Of a DNA stretch of 64,000 nt, positions 41,533 through 50,304 are shown piece after piece; position 1 is the stretch's first letter; every line of letters begins with the position of its first letter. The translations under genes and the position numbers were made by a program. This stretch comes from JAKOUL01 sp035378845 (GTDB lineage: Bacteria > Dictyoglomota > Dictyoglomia > Dictyoglomales > Dictyoglomaceae): assembly GCA_035378845.1 (NCBI GenBank), contig DAOSUP010000005.1, positions 1-64,000 of the forward strand, read 5' to 3'. Below the pieces are notes generated by a model that saw nothing but the letters and a program-made list of their open reading frames with translations, did not search any database and had not been told where the DNA came from.

Positions 41533-43057
41533 ATAAATCTTCCATTACCTCAGGAAGAAGTCCTATAATATCCGATGCAATAAGCCCATAAGAACTTTTT
41601 CTTTCCTTCCATAAGTTTGCAGAATAAGCATGAGTATAACTTCCTAATAAACAAGCTCCTTTCTCTGAAAGTCCTTGAGCAAGAAGTCCTGTAATTATTC
41701 CTGTAAGTACATCTCCAGAACCCGCAGTGGCAAGCAGTGAATCAGCAAATGGATTTATATATGTCTCTTTTTCAGGCGTAAAAGTTAAAGAATAAGGTCC
41801 TTTTAAAATCAAATGTACCTTATATTTTTCTACAAATTCATCTCCAATTTTAAATCTATTCTTCTGTATATCCTCTGGAGAAGTGCCTAAAATTCTTGCC
41901 ATCTCTCCAAAATGAGGGGTTAAAATCATTCTTTTATTATTAAGCTCAGGCAAAATATCTCTCACATAGGAAAGAGCATCTGCATCTACTACTACTGGTA
42001 TAGAAATTCTCCTTAGAAATTCTTGAACAAAATAATTAGTCTCACCATAAATCCCTATTCCAGGACCTATTCCTACCGCATTTATTCCTAAGTCTTTAAT
42101 CACAGAAACTAAGCTCTCAATATTTTGTGAACTTATAAATCCTTCTCTATCCTTTAGAGGTAATATAATAATCTCAGGATATAAACTTCTATATAACATA
42201 TGAATAGACTCTGGAACTGCAAGATAAACCATACCTGTATCTACCCTTAATGCGGACATAGCAGAAAGAATAGGTGCTCCTGTATATTTTATAGAACCCC
42301 CTATAATTAAAGCTTTCCCCTTTTTAGTTTTGTGAACATTTTTAGAATAAACAGGAAGGAATTTATATAAGTCTTCTTTCTCTACAAGATTTATCCTTGA
42401 AGAAACAAAATCTTCCAAAATATTCAATGGAAAACCTAAATTACTTATTTTTAAGTCTCCTATATAATCTATCGTCGTGGGATTAAAAAATCCAAGTTTT
42501 GGAAAAAACATAGTAAATGTTACATCCGCTTTTAAAACTCCCCCCATAATCTCCCCTGTATCAGAATTCATACCAGATGGAACATCTACTGCGATCACAA
42601 GTTTCTTTATTGAGTTTACAAAATCAAAGACATCTTTTAAAGATTCTTCTATATTCCTACTTAATCCCACCCCAAAAATCCCATCTATGACAAGATCAAA
42701 ATCTTTTAGATCTTGATAATTCTCTATTAAAGATACAACTTCTATACTTTCCTTTTCTAAGAGTTTATATTGGATGTTCAATAAAGAAGATGTATTCTTA
42801 TCCCACAGATAGGTGAAAATTTTAGGTTTTATACCATTATTAAGAAAATATCTTACCAATGAAATAGCATCCCCACCATTGTTTCCAGGTCCACAAAGTA
42901 CAGCTATCTTTCTATCTTTTAAATTACTAAAATGCTCTTTTAAAAAGTTGAAAAGACTCCCAGAAGCATTTTCCATAAGCATGATAGGAGGAATCCCATA
43001 CTTTTCTTCAAGACCCTTCTCAATATTTCTTATATCTGTGGAGGTTACCACTTTCAT
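41501..43057 (-). CDS. nnr: bifunctional NAD(P)H-hydrate dehydratase/epimerase
   Basis: A 518-residue repair enzyme that restores damaged NADH and NADPH. The N-terminal YjeF_N epimerase domain (about 1-215) has MLMENASG, LCGPGNNGGDAI and DGIFGVGL. The C-terminal ADP/ATP-dependent dehydratase of ribokinase fold (about 225-510) has ALIIGGSIKYTGAP, GIGPGIG and the catalytic TAGSGDVLTGIITGLLAQG. The start overlaps the upstream NusG_II gene by 4 bp. NADPH hydration is fast at high temperature, so the gene is expected in a thermophile. Confidence 0.95.
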   Translation of the reverse strand: MKVVTSTDIRNIEKGLEEKYGIPPIMLMENASGSLFNFLKEHFSNLKDRKIAVLCGPGNNGGDAISLVRYFLNNGIKPKIFTYLWDKNTSSLLNIQYKLLEKESIEVVSLIENYQDLKDFDLVIDGIFGVGLSRNIEESLKDVFDFVNSIKKLVIAVDVPSGMNSDTGEIMGGVLKADVTFTMFFPKLGFFNPTTIDYIGDLKISNLGFPLNILEDFVSSRINLVEKEDLYKFLPVYSKNVHKTKKGKALIIGGSIKYTGAPILSAMSALRVDTGMVYLAVPESIHMLYRSLYPEIIILPLKDREGFISSQNIESLVSVIKDLGINAVGIGPGIGIYGETNYFVQEFLRRISIPVVVDADALSYVRDILPELNNKRMILTPHFGEMARILGTSPEDIQKNRFKIGDEFVEKYKVHLILKGPYSLTFTPEKETYINPFADSLLATAGSGDVLTGIITGLLAQGLSEKGACLLGSYTHAYSANLWKERKSSYGLIASDIIGLLPEVMEDLFKGKNALESQ

Positions 43058-43401
43058 TTTTTATTCTCTATAGTTATGATGACTTTATTGGGAAGACACA
43101 CTATACTTTCTCCTTTTTTACTAATATAACCTTGTTTTATACATATTTTATCAGGACAAGGAGAAGAAACCATGTGAAAACCTTTACCTTCTCTATACTC
43201 AAAGATACTTATTCCCAATGGACCTTTCACTTCAAACTTATCTCCATCTCTTACTTTATCTAATGATAATCTAATTATTGCTTCATTTTCTACAACTACC
43301 ACTAAATAAGAGCCTTCTCCTTGAGTTATAATAAGAAGTAAGAAAATACTTATAAATATCAGTATAAATATAATTAAAAAATCTTTTTTCTTAATACTCA
43401 T
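43054..43401 (-). CDS. NusG domain II-containing membrane-anchored protein
   Basis: A 115-residue protein with one N-terminal membrane helix (about 8-27, LIIFILIFISIFLLLIIT) and an external NusG_II domain. The signature CPDKICIKQGYISKKGES and IVCLPNKVIITIE, with three cysteines, is typical. Function is unknown; in other bacteria it often sits near Rnf, ApbE or polyprenyl genes. It overlaps the nnr start. No ribosome site is visible before its ATG. Confidence 0.85.
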   Translation of the reverse strand: MSIKKKDFLIIFILIFISIFLLLIITQGEGSYLVVVVENEAIIRLSLDKVRDGDKFEVKGPLGISIFEYREGKGFHMVSSPCPDKICIKQGYISKKGESIVCLPNKVIITIENKK

Positions 43402-43554
43402 TATTGTTCAAATTAAAATTACCACAAATTTTACAAGTTTACCAGTATATTTCATAAAGCTCGAGATCAAAAGGCTCAACCATACCTAAAATTAGCCTAC
43501 AAATATTTTATATTTTATATTTAAAATCTACAGAAAAGCTTTAGCCGGAATAAC

Positions 43555-43584
43555 TTGACAAACTATTTTAACTAATGTTAGAAT
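43555..43584 (+). promoter_or_regulatory. promoter of the SIS-to-rad50 operon
   Basis: TTGACA (43555-43560), 18 bp, TAGAAT (43579-43584), followed by GGAGG (43595-43599) and the ATG at 43610. I see no RNA gene or other element in the AT-rich stretch 43402-43554 before it. Confidence 0.65.
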
Positions 43585-43609
43585 TCCAAAAATTCTGGAG
43601 GCAAACTTC

Positions 43610-44641
43610 ATGGAAAAATTTATGATTAAAGAGATAAAAGAAGGTGTAGAGGTAATAACAAGTTTTAAAAATAGATTAGAAGAATTTAATCAAATAGCCC
43701 AGAGGATTATAAACTTTGATCCTCAAAATATAGTTTTTGTTGCCAGAGGCACATCTAATCATGCTGCTAATTGGGGAAAGTATTATATAGAATCTCAAGT
43801 AGGTATCCCAGTATCTTTATGTGCACCTTCTCTTTTTACCATATATAAACTTCCTCCTAATCTTAAAAATTCAGTAGTATTTGCCATATCTCAATCTGGA
43901 GAGAGTGAGGATATATGTGAAGTTATAGAGGTAGCTAATAAACAGGGAGCTCTAACTATAGGAATTACTAATAATCCTGAAAGTAAACTCTCAAAAATTG
44001 CACAAGAATGTTTTTTCCTCAATGCTGGTATAGAGAAAAGTGTTGCTGCTACAAAAACTTATTTGGCACAACTTGCCTCATTATATTTTATTAGTAATGC
44101 ATTAAAGGGTAGAAAATCTATAGAAGAATTTGATAAAATAATAGCTGGTATGAGAAACATTTTAGAGAGAGAGGAGGAAATAAAAGAAAAAGTAAAACCT
44201 TATAAGTTTATGGAACACTGTGCTGTATTAGGAAGAGGTTTTAATCTTCCCACTGCTATGGAAGCAGCATTAAAATTAAAAGAAACCTCATATATAATTT
44301 CTCAGGGTTATTCTTCTGCAGATTTTATGCATGGACCATTAGCTCTTGTCAGTGATGGATTCCCTGTATTCTTCTTCGCTCCCAAAGGAGAAAGCCTGGC
44401 TAATTCTATAGAGACTCTTAATATCCTTAAAGAAAAAGGAAGTAGTATATTCCTTTTTAGTAATGAACTCTCTTTAGCTAAAGAATATGATGGCATCTTT
44501 ATAGAGTGCGAAATTTCAGAATATGTTTCCCCAATCCTCCTTATATATCCAGTGCAATTTTTTGCATATTACCTTGCAATATTAAAGGGAAGAGACCCTG
44601 ACAATCCAAGAAATATTAGGAAGGTGACCATCACAAAATAA
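43610..44641 (+). CDS. SIS-domain sugar-phosphate isomerase/deaminase
   Basis: A 343-residue protein with two SIS domains, like the isomerase half of GlmS but without the glutaminase domain. Landmarks are ARGTSNHAA (45-53), ISQSGESED (93-101), EKSVAATKTYLAQLA and the C-terminal RDPDNPRNIRKVT. It is close in design to glucosamine-6-phosphate deaminase type II (NagB-II) of Thermotoga and archaea; a role as amino-sugar-phosphate isomerase or deaminase is likely. It is the first of seven tightly packed genes ending in rad50. The next gene begins at its final base. Confidence 0.85.
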   Translation: MEKFMIKEIKEGVEVITSFKNRLEEFNQIAQRIINFDPQNIVFVARGTSNHAANWGKYYIESQVGIPVSLCAPSLFTIYKLPPNLKNSVVFAISQSGESEDICEVIEVANKQGALTIGITNNPESKLSKIAQECFFLNAGIEKSVAATKTYLAQLASLYFISNALKGRKSIEEFDKIIAGMRNILEREEEIKEKVKPYKFMEHCAVLGRGFNLPTAMEAALKLKETSYIISQGYSSADFMHGPLALVSDGFPVFFFAPKGESLANSIETLNILKEKGSSIFLFSNELSLAKEYDGIFIECEISEYVSPILLIYPVQFFAYYLAILKGRDPDNPRNIRKVTITK

Positions 44642-45111
44642 TGTGGATCATTGAAATTGCATTAGATCTTCTCAGAAATCCCATATTTGTTATACCTATA
44701 TTTATAGCTATTTTAACTCAAGTGGTAAAAGGAACAATAAGAAGCATTCAAGAGAAAAGACTTATTCGGAGAGCTTTTTTTGAATGGGGAGGAATGCCAA
44801 GTTCTCACTCAGCTTTAGTAGTCTCTCTTTCCTTAATAATTGGATTGAAAAATGGTTTTGATTCTTCCATTTTTATTCTTTCCACATTCTTTGCTGGATT
44901 TGTAATAGCTGATGCTATAGGAGTAAGATTAGCATCAGAAGAACAGGCTAAGGTTATAAATAAAATACTCCGAAATGAGATAGAAGATAAAGAATTGAAG
45001 AATATCAGATTAAAAGAATCTATTGGACATACACCTATTGAAGCTTTTATAGGAGGAATCATTGGGTTCGTTTTAGCATACCTTATTTATCAGATAGTAT
45101 TCACAAGATGA
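44641..45111 (+). CDS. DUF212 divergent PAP2-family membrane protein
   Basis: A 156-residue membrane protein with about four helices and the motif GGMPSSHSA (50-58), which recalls the PSGH phosphatase motif of PAP2 enzymes. The family may be a lipid phosphatase, but activity is unproven and the first PAP2 motif is absent. It overlaps the SIS gene by one base and the glycosyltransferase gene by four (ATGA). Confidence 0.85.
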   Translation: MWIIEIALDLLRNPIFVIPIFIAILTQVVKGTIRSIQEKRLIRRAFFEWGGMPSSHSALVVSLSLIIGLKNGFDSSIFILSTFFAGFVIADAIGVRLASEEQAKVINKILRNEIEDKELKNIRLKESIGHTPIEAFIGGIIGFVLAYLIYQIVFTR

Positions 45112-46319
45112 AGATAGGGTATTTCAGTGATACTTACCGTCCTCACAAAAATGGTGTAGCTACTGCCTTAAGTATACAGAAGAAGAATTTTGAAGAAGAA
45201 GGTCATGAATTACATCTATTTATCCCATATATTCCAAACTCTCTTCAAGAGAAAAATGTTTATAAATTACCTTCAATTACTTTCCCTTTTCAAAAGGAAC
45301 ATAGAATAGCAGTACCTTTTTCTCTTAAATACGACCTACTCTTAAACAAGATAGACCTTAAGATCATTCATACTCATACTCCATTCTCATTAGGAATTTT
45401 TGGGTGGTACGAAGCAAGAAAAAGAAAAATTCCTCTTGTTCATACATACCATACTCTCTTTACAGAATATGCATATTATATATGGGACCATTTCCCAGGA
45501 TTCATTAAAAAGCATCTAATCACAGAAAAGGAAGCGAAAGATATTGCCATATGGATGAGTAAAACTTATTGTAACTTATGTGACCTTATCATAGCTCCTT
45601 CTACTAAGGTCAAAAAACTTCTTATAGATTTTGGAGTAAAGTCTCCCATTGAGATCCTTCCCAACGGCTTAGATATAAGAGATTTCAAACCTATAGATAA
45701 AAACCTTGCAAGAGAAAAACTCAACCTACCTAAGGATGCTATGATTTTGCTCTTCGTAGGAAGGCTTGGCAAAGAAAAAAATATAGAGTATCTTCTCAAA
45801 GTAGAAAAATGGCTTAAGTTAAATACTTCTTATCCTATCTATTTAGTAATAGTAGGGGATAACCCTGATAAAAGAGTTTTGGAAGGATTAAGAAAAGAAG
45901 CCGAAGAACTTGATATAGAAGATAGGGTTAAATTTACAGGATATTTAGAATATGAGGATATAGCAAATGCATATTTTGCTTCAGATATATTTGTATTCCC
46001 TTCTCTCACAGAAACTCAGGGCTTAGTGGTATTAGAAGCTCTTACTACTGGACTTCCTGTAATTGCCTTACAAGATGAAGCCATAGGGGATTTTGTAGGA
46101 GATGAATATAATGGTTTCTTAATACCACATAGTCCCTATAAAATAGAAGAGAGCATTTATGAGTTTGGAAGAAAAATCATTGAACTTATAAATAATAAAG
46201 AGTTATATTTTACTCTATCGGAAAATGCAATAAAAAGCGCAAAAGATTACAGTGTACAGGAAATTAACAGAAAACTTCTATCCATATACGAAAGACTCAT
46301 TTGGGATTATAATAAATAA
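45108..46319 (+). CDS. GT4 family glycosyltransferase, probably glycolipid-forming
   Basis: A 403-residue GT-B enzyme. The N-terminal Rossmann half starts YFSDTYRPHKNGVATA, with IHTHTPFSLGI; the C-terminal half has LLFVGRLGKEKN and the E-x7-E motif (Glu302-Glu310, TETQGLVVLE). It resembles 1,2-diacylglycerol 3-glucosyltransferases of Gram-positives and Thermotoga, so it may make membrane glucolipid. The neighbouring DUF212 membrane protein fits a lipid role. The start overlaps DUF212 by 4 bp, and nurA follows after 2 bp. Confidence 0.88.
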   Translation: MKIGYFSDTYRPHKNGVATALSIQKKNFEEEGHELHLFIPYIPNSLQEKNVYKLPSITFPFQKEHRIAVPFSLKYDLLLNKIDLKIIHTHTPFSLGIFGWYEARKRKIPLVHTYHTLFTEYAYYIWDHFPGFIKKHLITEKEAKDIAIWMSKTYCNLCDLIIAPSTKVKKLLIDFGVKSPIEILPNGLDIRDFKPIDKNLAREKLNLPKDAMILLFVGRLGKEKNIEYLLKVEKWLKLNTSYPIYLVIVGDNPDKRVLEGLRKEAEELDIEDRVKFTGYLEYEDIANAYFASDIFVFPSLTETQGLVVLEALTTGLPVIALQDEAIGDFVGDEYNGFLIPHSPYKIEESIYEFGRKIIELINNKELYFTLSENAIKSAKDYSVQEINRKLLSIYERLIWDYNK

Positions 46320-46321
46320 TA

Positions 46322-47431
46322 ATGCCGGATTTTATTTCTCTGTTTATAGAAGAGGTCAATAGAAAAAAGCCAAAGCTAAATGAACTCTTTTTTAAGGAAA
46401 AAGTAAAAGAGGATACTGCCCTTTTTGAATTCATTAAAAATCTATGGAATGACCTACCTGAAAGTTTTTCTCATAATGGAAAAAATCTGTATGCTATAGA
46501 TGCTTCCCAAAGAATGCTTTCTTTTGCCTTAGGACCATATCTTCTTATAAGTCAAGGACTTGCTATAGGCTCTAATGGATATGAAAAAGCAATGCTCTCT
46601 CTTGAGCCAGTACATAGCTCTATATTAGAAAATCATTTAGCATGGATCAGAGATATCCTTATGCAGGATATTGAAATAAAGTTAGCATTAAAGATAGTAG
46701 AAGAAGAAAATCCACCCTTTATATTATTCTTAGATGGCTCATTATTATCCAGACTCTCTTACCTTATAAGATACATTACCTTTGAAATTATAGAATATCA
46801 AAAATTAACCCAAGAAGTATTAGATAATACCATTAAGCTTATAAATCTTGCTAAAGAGAAAAAAATTGAACTTATATCCATATCAAAAGTAAGTAGAAAT
46901 ACCTTTCTATATCAAATTTTCTCTATAGATCATCCAGAGGTAAAGGATAAATTTCCATATCCTCCCACAGATTCAGAAATCCTATCTATATTTACCTCAA
47001 CTCCAGGATATAGTAATCCTCTTCTTACTGGGGGAGAAAGAGTCCTTGGGAATAAACAGATGGAAATTTTAGATATAAATAAAGAGTTAAAAAACTCTAT
47101 AAGCAAATTACCTGCTTTTGCTACTTTTTATGTGAGACTTCTTCCAAAAGATCAAGTACTTCGTATAGATATTCCTGCGTATATGATTGATGATAAAAGT
47201 ACTCTTCTTTCTATAGATTTTCAGTGGCTAAAAGATGTGGATATAAACAGTGTTCTCAGTATATTAAATGATAATTGCGTTAGCTCTCAGATATACCAAA
47301 CTCCTTTGTATTTAGTTGACAAAGTTGTTAGAATAAAAAGAGAGCCTGATCTTGAAAGATATCTTATGATTCTTAGAAGAGAATTTTCAGATCTTTTAGA
47401 ACTTGATAAAAGCCAAAGGAGGTTCTACTAA
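46322..47431 (+). CDS. nurA: NurA-family DNA repair nuclease
   Basis: A 369-residue NurA nuclease, which in archaea degrades DNA 5'-3' in a complex with the HerA helicase during double-strand-break end resection. The catalytic Asp60 lies in LYAIDASQRM, and a second carboxylate motif is FILFLDGSLLSR near residue 140. The C-terminal VRIKREPDLERYL and the late carboxylates fit the RNase-H-like fold. No ribosome site stands before the ATG, which is only 2 bp from the preceding stop, so translation is probably coupled. herA follows after 9 bp. Confidence 0.9.
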   Translation: MPDFISLFIEEVNRKKPKLNELFFKEKVKEDTALFEFIKNLWNDLPESFSHNGKNLYAIDASQRMLSFALGPYLLISQGLAIGSNGYEKAMLSLEPVHSSILENHLAWIRDILMQDIEIKLALKIVEEENPPFILFLDGSLLSRLSYLIRYITFEIIEYQKLTQEVLDNTIKLINLAKEKKIELISISKVSRNTFLYQIFSIDHPEVKDKFPYPPTDSEILSIFTSTPGYSNPLLTGGERVLGNKQMEILDINKELKNSISKLPAFATFYVRLLPKDQVLRIDIPAYMIDDKSTLLSIDFQWLKDVDINSVLSILNDNCVSSQIYQTPLYLVDKVVRIKREPDLERYLMILRREFSDLLELDKSQRRFY

Positions 47432-47440
47432 AAAGTTCCT

Positions 47441-49126
47441 ATGGAGACAAAATGTGTTGGTTATTTGGTAGGGGAAAGTTATTGTGACAGTTTTCAATTC
47501 ATAACTAATGAAGAATTAGCACCAAAAAGATTAGAGTATGTAATAACAAAAGGCACCAGTTCCTCTGAGGAAGAGGTAGAAGTTTTAGCTCAGGTAGAAA
47601 GCTTAAGAGCATTCTCTGATGTACTTTCAGAAGATCAAGAATATGATGCTACTATAAAACTCTTAGAACTAAATTATAAACTTCCTCTTAAATTAATAGC
47701 TTCAGCAAGAGTCCTGGGGTATTTGGATAAGGATGGAAATATACAACTTCCAAGATCTGTATCCCTTCCAGGGTCTCCTGTCTATCCTGCACCAGATCCG
47801 CTTCTTGAAAAATTCTTTACTCACAATAAACCTACTGCTATAGAGATAGGTACTCTTCTGTATAGATCCAAGGTAAAAGTGACTCTTGACCCTAATGGAT
47901 TAAGAAGACATTTAGCAATAATAGCTCAAACAGGAGCTGGAAAGTCCTATCTTACAGGACTTCTTCTGGAAAAATTAGTAAAACTTGGAGCTACAATACT
48001 GGTTTTTGATCCTAATAGTGACTATGTTTTGTTAAAGCGAAAAAGGAATAATCTAAGAGAATTCTCTTCAATTGCTAATAATGTTACAGTATATAGAATT
48101 CCTCGGGTGCAAGGAAGATTTAGTAATGAGATGATAGGCGGAGTAGAATCTTACTCTATTCGTTTCAGTGAATTAGAAAATGAACAGATTTCAGAAATTT
48201 TGGGCATCTCTGAGTATAGCAATATAAGAGATGCTGTGGAAAGAGTAATAGACGGATTTAGAAAATCAGGAGTTGATTTTACACCTAATGACTTATACGC
48301 TAAATTGGAAAAAATTGCAGGAGAAAAGGAAGATGAAGAATCAGAGCCTGTTTTTGATTTTGAAGATCTTGAAAGAAGAACAGTAAAGGATGCAGAAAAA
48401 AATAACAAGAGAAAATACTCCGAAGAGATGATTAGTGGAGCCAGAAAAGCCCTAAAATATGTAAAATGGATAAAAGATTATCCTATATGGGGATTTAAAG
48501 ATATAAAAGTAGAAAATATATTAAAACCAGCTCAGATATCTGTTATAGATTTAGCAGGAATAGAAAAAAATCTTCAAGATTTAGTAGTAAGTAAGTTATT
48601 AAATGATATATGGACAAAAGCAAAATCAGAGGGTCTTCCATACCCCTTCTTCATTGTCCTTGAAGAGGCTCATAACTTAGTACCAAAAGAAAAGGCTGAA
48701 AAATTAAGAAGTGCAAGGATAATAAACTCTATTGCTTCGGAAGGCAGAAAATTTAAAGTATTTCTTATAGTGGTTACCCAAAGACCATATAAGATAAGTA
48801 GCAATACCCTCTCTCAATGTGGAAGTCAAATCATAATGAGGCTTACAAATCCTACAGATCAGGCTGCAGTAAAAGAAGCATCAGAAGCACTTTCAGAAAA
48901 TCTTTTCAATGATCTTCCAGGATTAAATATAGGTGAAGCCATAATCTTAGGAAAACTTACTAAAATACCTGTTATGGTAAAAATAGGAGAAAGAGAAACT
49001 GCAGAAGGCGGTTTTGACATTGATTTAGATGAGGAATTCCAAAAAGCATTAAGTGTTGCTAATATTAATGATCTATTTTCTAATAATCTTCCAGAAGACC
49101 TACCTGATTTTGGAAATGACATCTAA
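47441..49126 (+). CDS. herA: HerA-type DNA translocase (DUF87 ATPase)
   Basis: A 561-residue hexameric ATPase of the FtsK-HerA class. An N-terminal HAS barrel (about 1-130) is followed by the RecA-like core: Walker A AQTGAGKSY (162-170), Walker B FIVLEEAHN (402-410), and the arginine-finger region SEGRKFKVFLIVVTQRP. A charged insertion (about 285-325) separates the two halves. It would pump DNA into NurA. The TTG-free ATG start is 9 bp after nurA, and the stop overlaps the mre11 ATG by one base. Confidence 0.93.
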   Translation: METKCVGYLVGESYCDSFQFITNEELAPKRLEYVITKGTSSSEEEVEVLAQVESLRAFSDVLSEDQEYDATIKLLELNYKLPLKLIASARVLGYLDKDGNIQLPRSVSLPGSPVYPAPDPLLEKFFTHNKPTAIEIGTLLYRSKVKVTLDPNGLRRHLAIIAQTGAGKSYLTGLLLEKLVKLGATILVFDPNSDYVLLKRKRNNLREFSSIANNVTVYRIPRVQGRFSNEMIGGVESYSIRFSELENEQISEILGISEYSNIRDAVERVIDGFRKSGVDFTPNDLYAKLEKIAGEKEDEESEPVFDFEDLERRTVKDAEKNNKRKYSEEMISGARKALKYVKWIKDYPIWGFKDIKVENILKPAQISVIDLAGIEKNLQDLVVSKLLNDIWTKAKSEGLPYPFFIVLEEAHNLVPKEKAEKLRSARIINSIASEGRKFKVFLIVVTQRPYKISSNTLSQCGSQIIMRLTNPTDQAAVKEASEALSENLFNDLPGLNIGEAIILGKLTKIPVMVKIGERETAEGGFDIDLDEEFQKALSVANINDLFSNNLPEDLPDFGNDI

Positions 49127-50304
49127 TGTTAAAGATTCTCATAACTGCAGATAGCCACCTGGGAAGATACTATAGAAAAATGCTTCCCGAAAGATTACAG
49201 GAAAGGAGAAGGAGATTAAGAAACTCCTTGCAGGAAGTTATTGACTATGCTATAGAAGAAAAGGTTGATATCTTTATACAAGCAGGAGATCTCTTTGACT
49301 TATCAAATCCAAGGAATCAGGATCTCACTTTTATAGCCAGAGAATTTGCGAAACTTAAAAGAAACAATATTGAGACTTATGCCATAGGTGGAAATCATGA
49401 TGCACCAAATATGGTGGATAATGATTCTTTCCCTATTAAAATCTTTGAAGAGGCAGGACTTATAAAAGTATTTCCATCCCAATCTACTGTTAAATACGAA
49501 ATATATAAGAATAGTAGCTCCGAAAGAGTACTGATTGGTGGACTTTCTCATGATCCAAGGAAAAAAGGAAGGATGGATCCTTTAGAAAAAATTATTGTAC
49601 CACCTGATATACCTTCCGATGAAGATCTATTTAAAATACTTATCCTTCACTACTCTTTTGAAAAATTTGCTCATCCCAAAGCTCAGGAGCCACAAGTTAC
49701 CTTAGCATCTCTTTCCACATTACCATTTAATTTGTATATTCTTGGACATCTCCATAAAAAAAATGAATATCGTTTTGAAGATAAACTTTTACTTATTCCA
49801 GGAAGTACTGAAAGATTTGAGTTTGGGGAAGAGAATATAACTCCAGGTTTTTATCTTTTAAGAATTCAAAGTAAAAAAGTAAGCTTTGAGCATCATAAAG
49901 TAAATGTGCAGCCTATGAGAAATATAGCGATTAAACTAACAGAGGTATCCGAAGAAGATCCTACAGGTTCCATTATAGAAAGAATTGTAAATGTATCTCA
50001 GAAAGACCAACTATTAAAATGTAACTTAATAGGTGCAATTCCTCTTTCTATCTATCAAAGAATAAACTTTAGCAAGCTATTAGAAGAAGGCACATCATTA
50101 AATTTTCTCTTTGATTTGGATACCCAGAACTTAAAAATTCTTGGAAAAGAGATTAATACCCTCCCAGTAGCAGATTTAAGCCTTGACAAAGTAATTAATG
50201 ATGTAACAGAAAAATATATAGAAGATAACATAAATGATAGAGAAACTATTATAGAAGCCATGAACTGGATAAGAGAGACATTAAAGGAAGAAAAAATACT
50301 ATGA
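49126..50304 (+). CDS. mre11: Mre11/SbcD-type DNA exonuclease
   Basis: A 392-residue calcineurin-like phosphoesterase that trims DNA ends with Rad50. Metal ligands are seen in ADSHLGRY (Asp9, His11), QAGDLFD (Asp55), IGGNHD (His91), ILHYSFEKF and LGHLHKK. After about residue 260 comes a capping domain and a helical tail (about 350-392) that should bind the Rad50 coiled-coil base. The rad50 start overlaps the stop by 4 bp (ATGA), so the two are coupled. It resembles both archaeal Mre11 and YhaO of Bacillus. Confidence 0.93.
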   Translation: MLKILITADSHLGRYYRKMLPERLQERRRRLRNSLQEVIDYAIEEKVDIFIQAGDLFDLSNPRNQDLTFIAREFAKLKRNNIETYAIGGNHDAPNMVDNDSFPIKIFEEAGLIKVFPSQSTVKYEIYKNSSSERVLIGGLSHDPRKKGRMDPLEKIIVPPDIPSDEDLFKILILHYSFEKFAHPKAQEPQVTLASLSTLPFNLYILGHLHKKNEYRFEDKLLLIPGSTERFEFGEENITPGFYLLRIQSKKVSFEHHKVNVQPMRNIAIKLTEVSEEDPTGSIIERIVNVSQKDQLLKCNLIGAIPLSIYQRINFSKLLEEGTSLNFLFDLDTQNLKILGKEINTLPVADLSLDKVINDVTEKYIEDNINDRETIIEAMNWIRETLKEEKIL

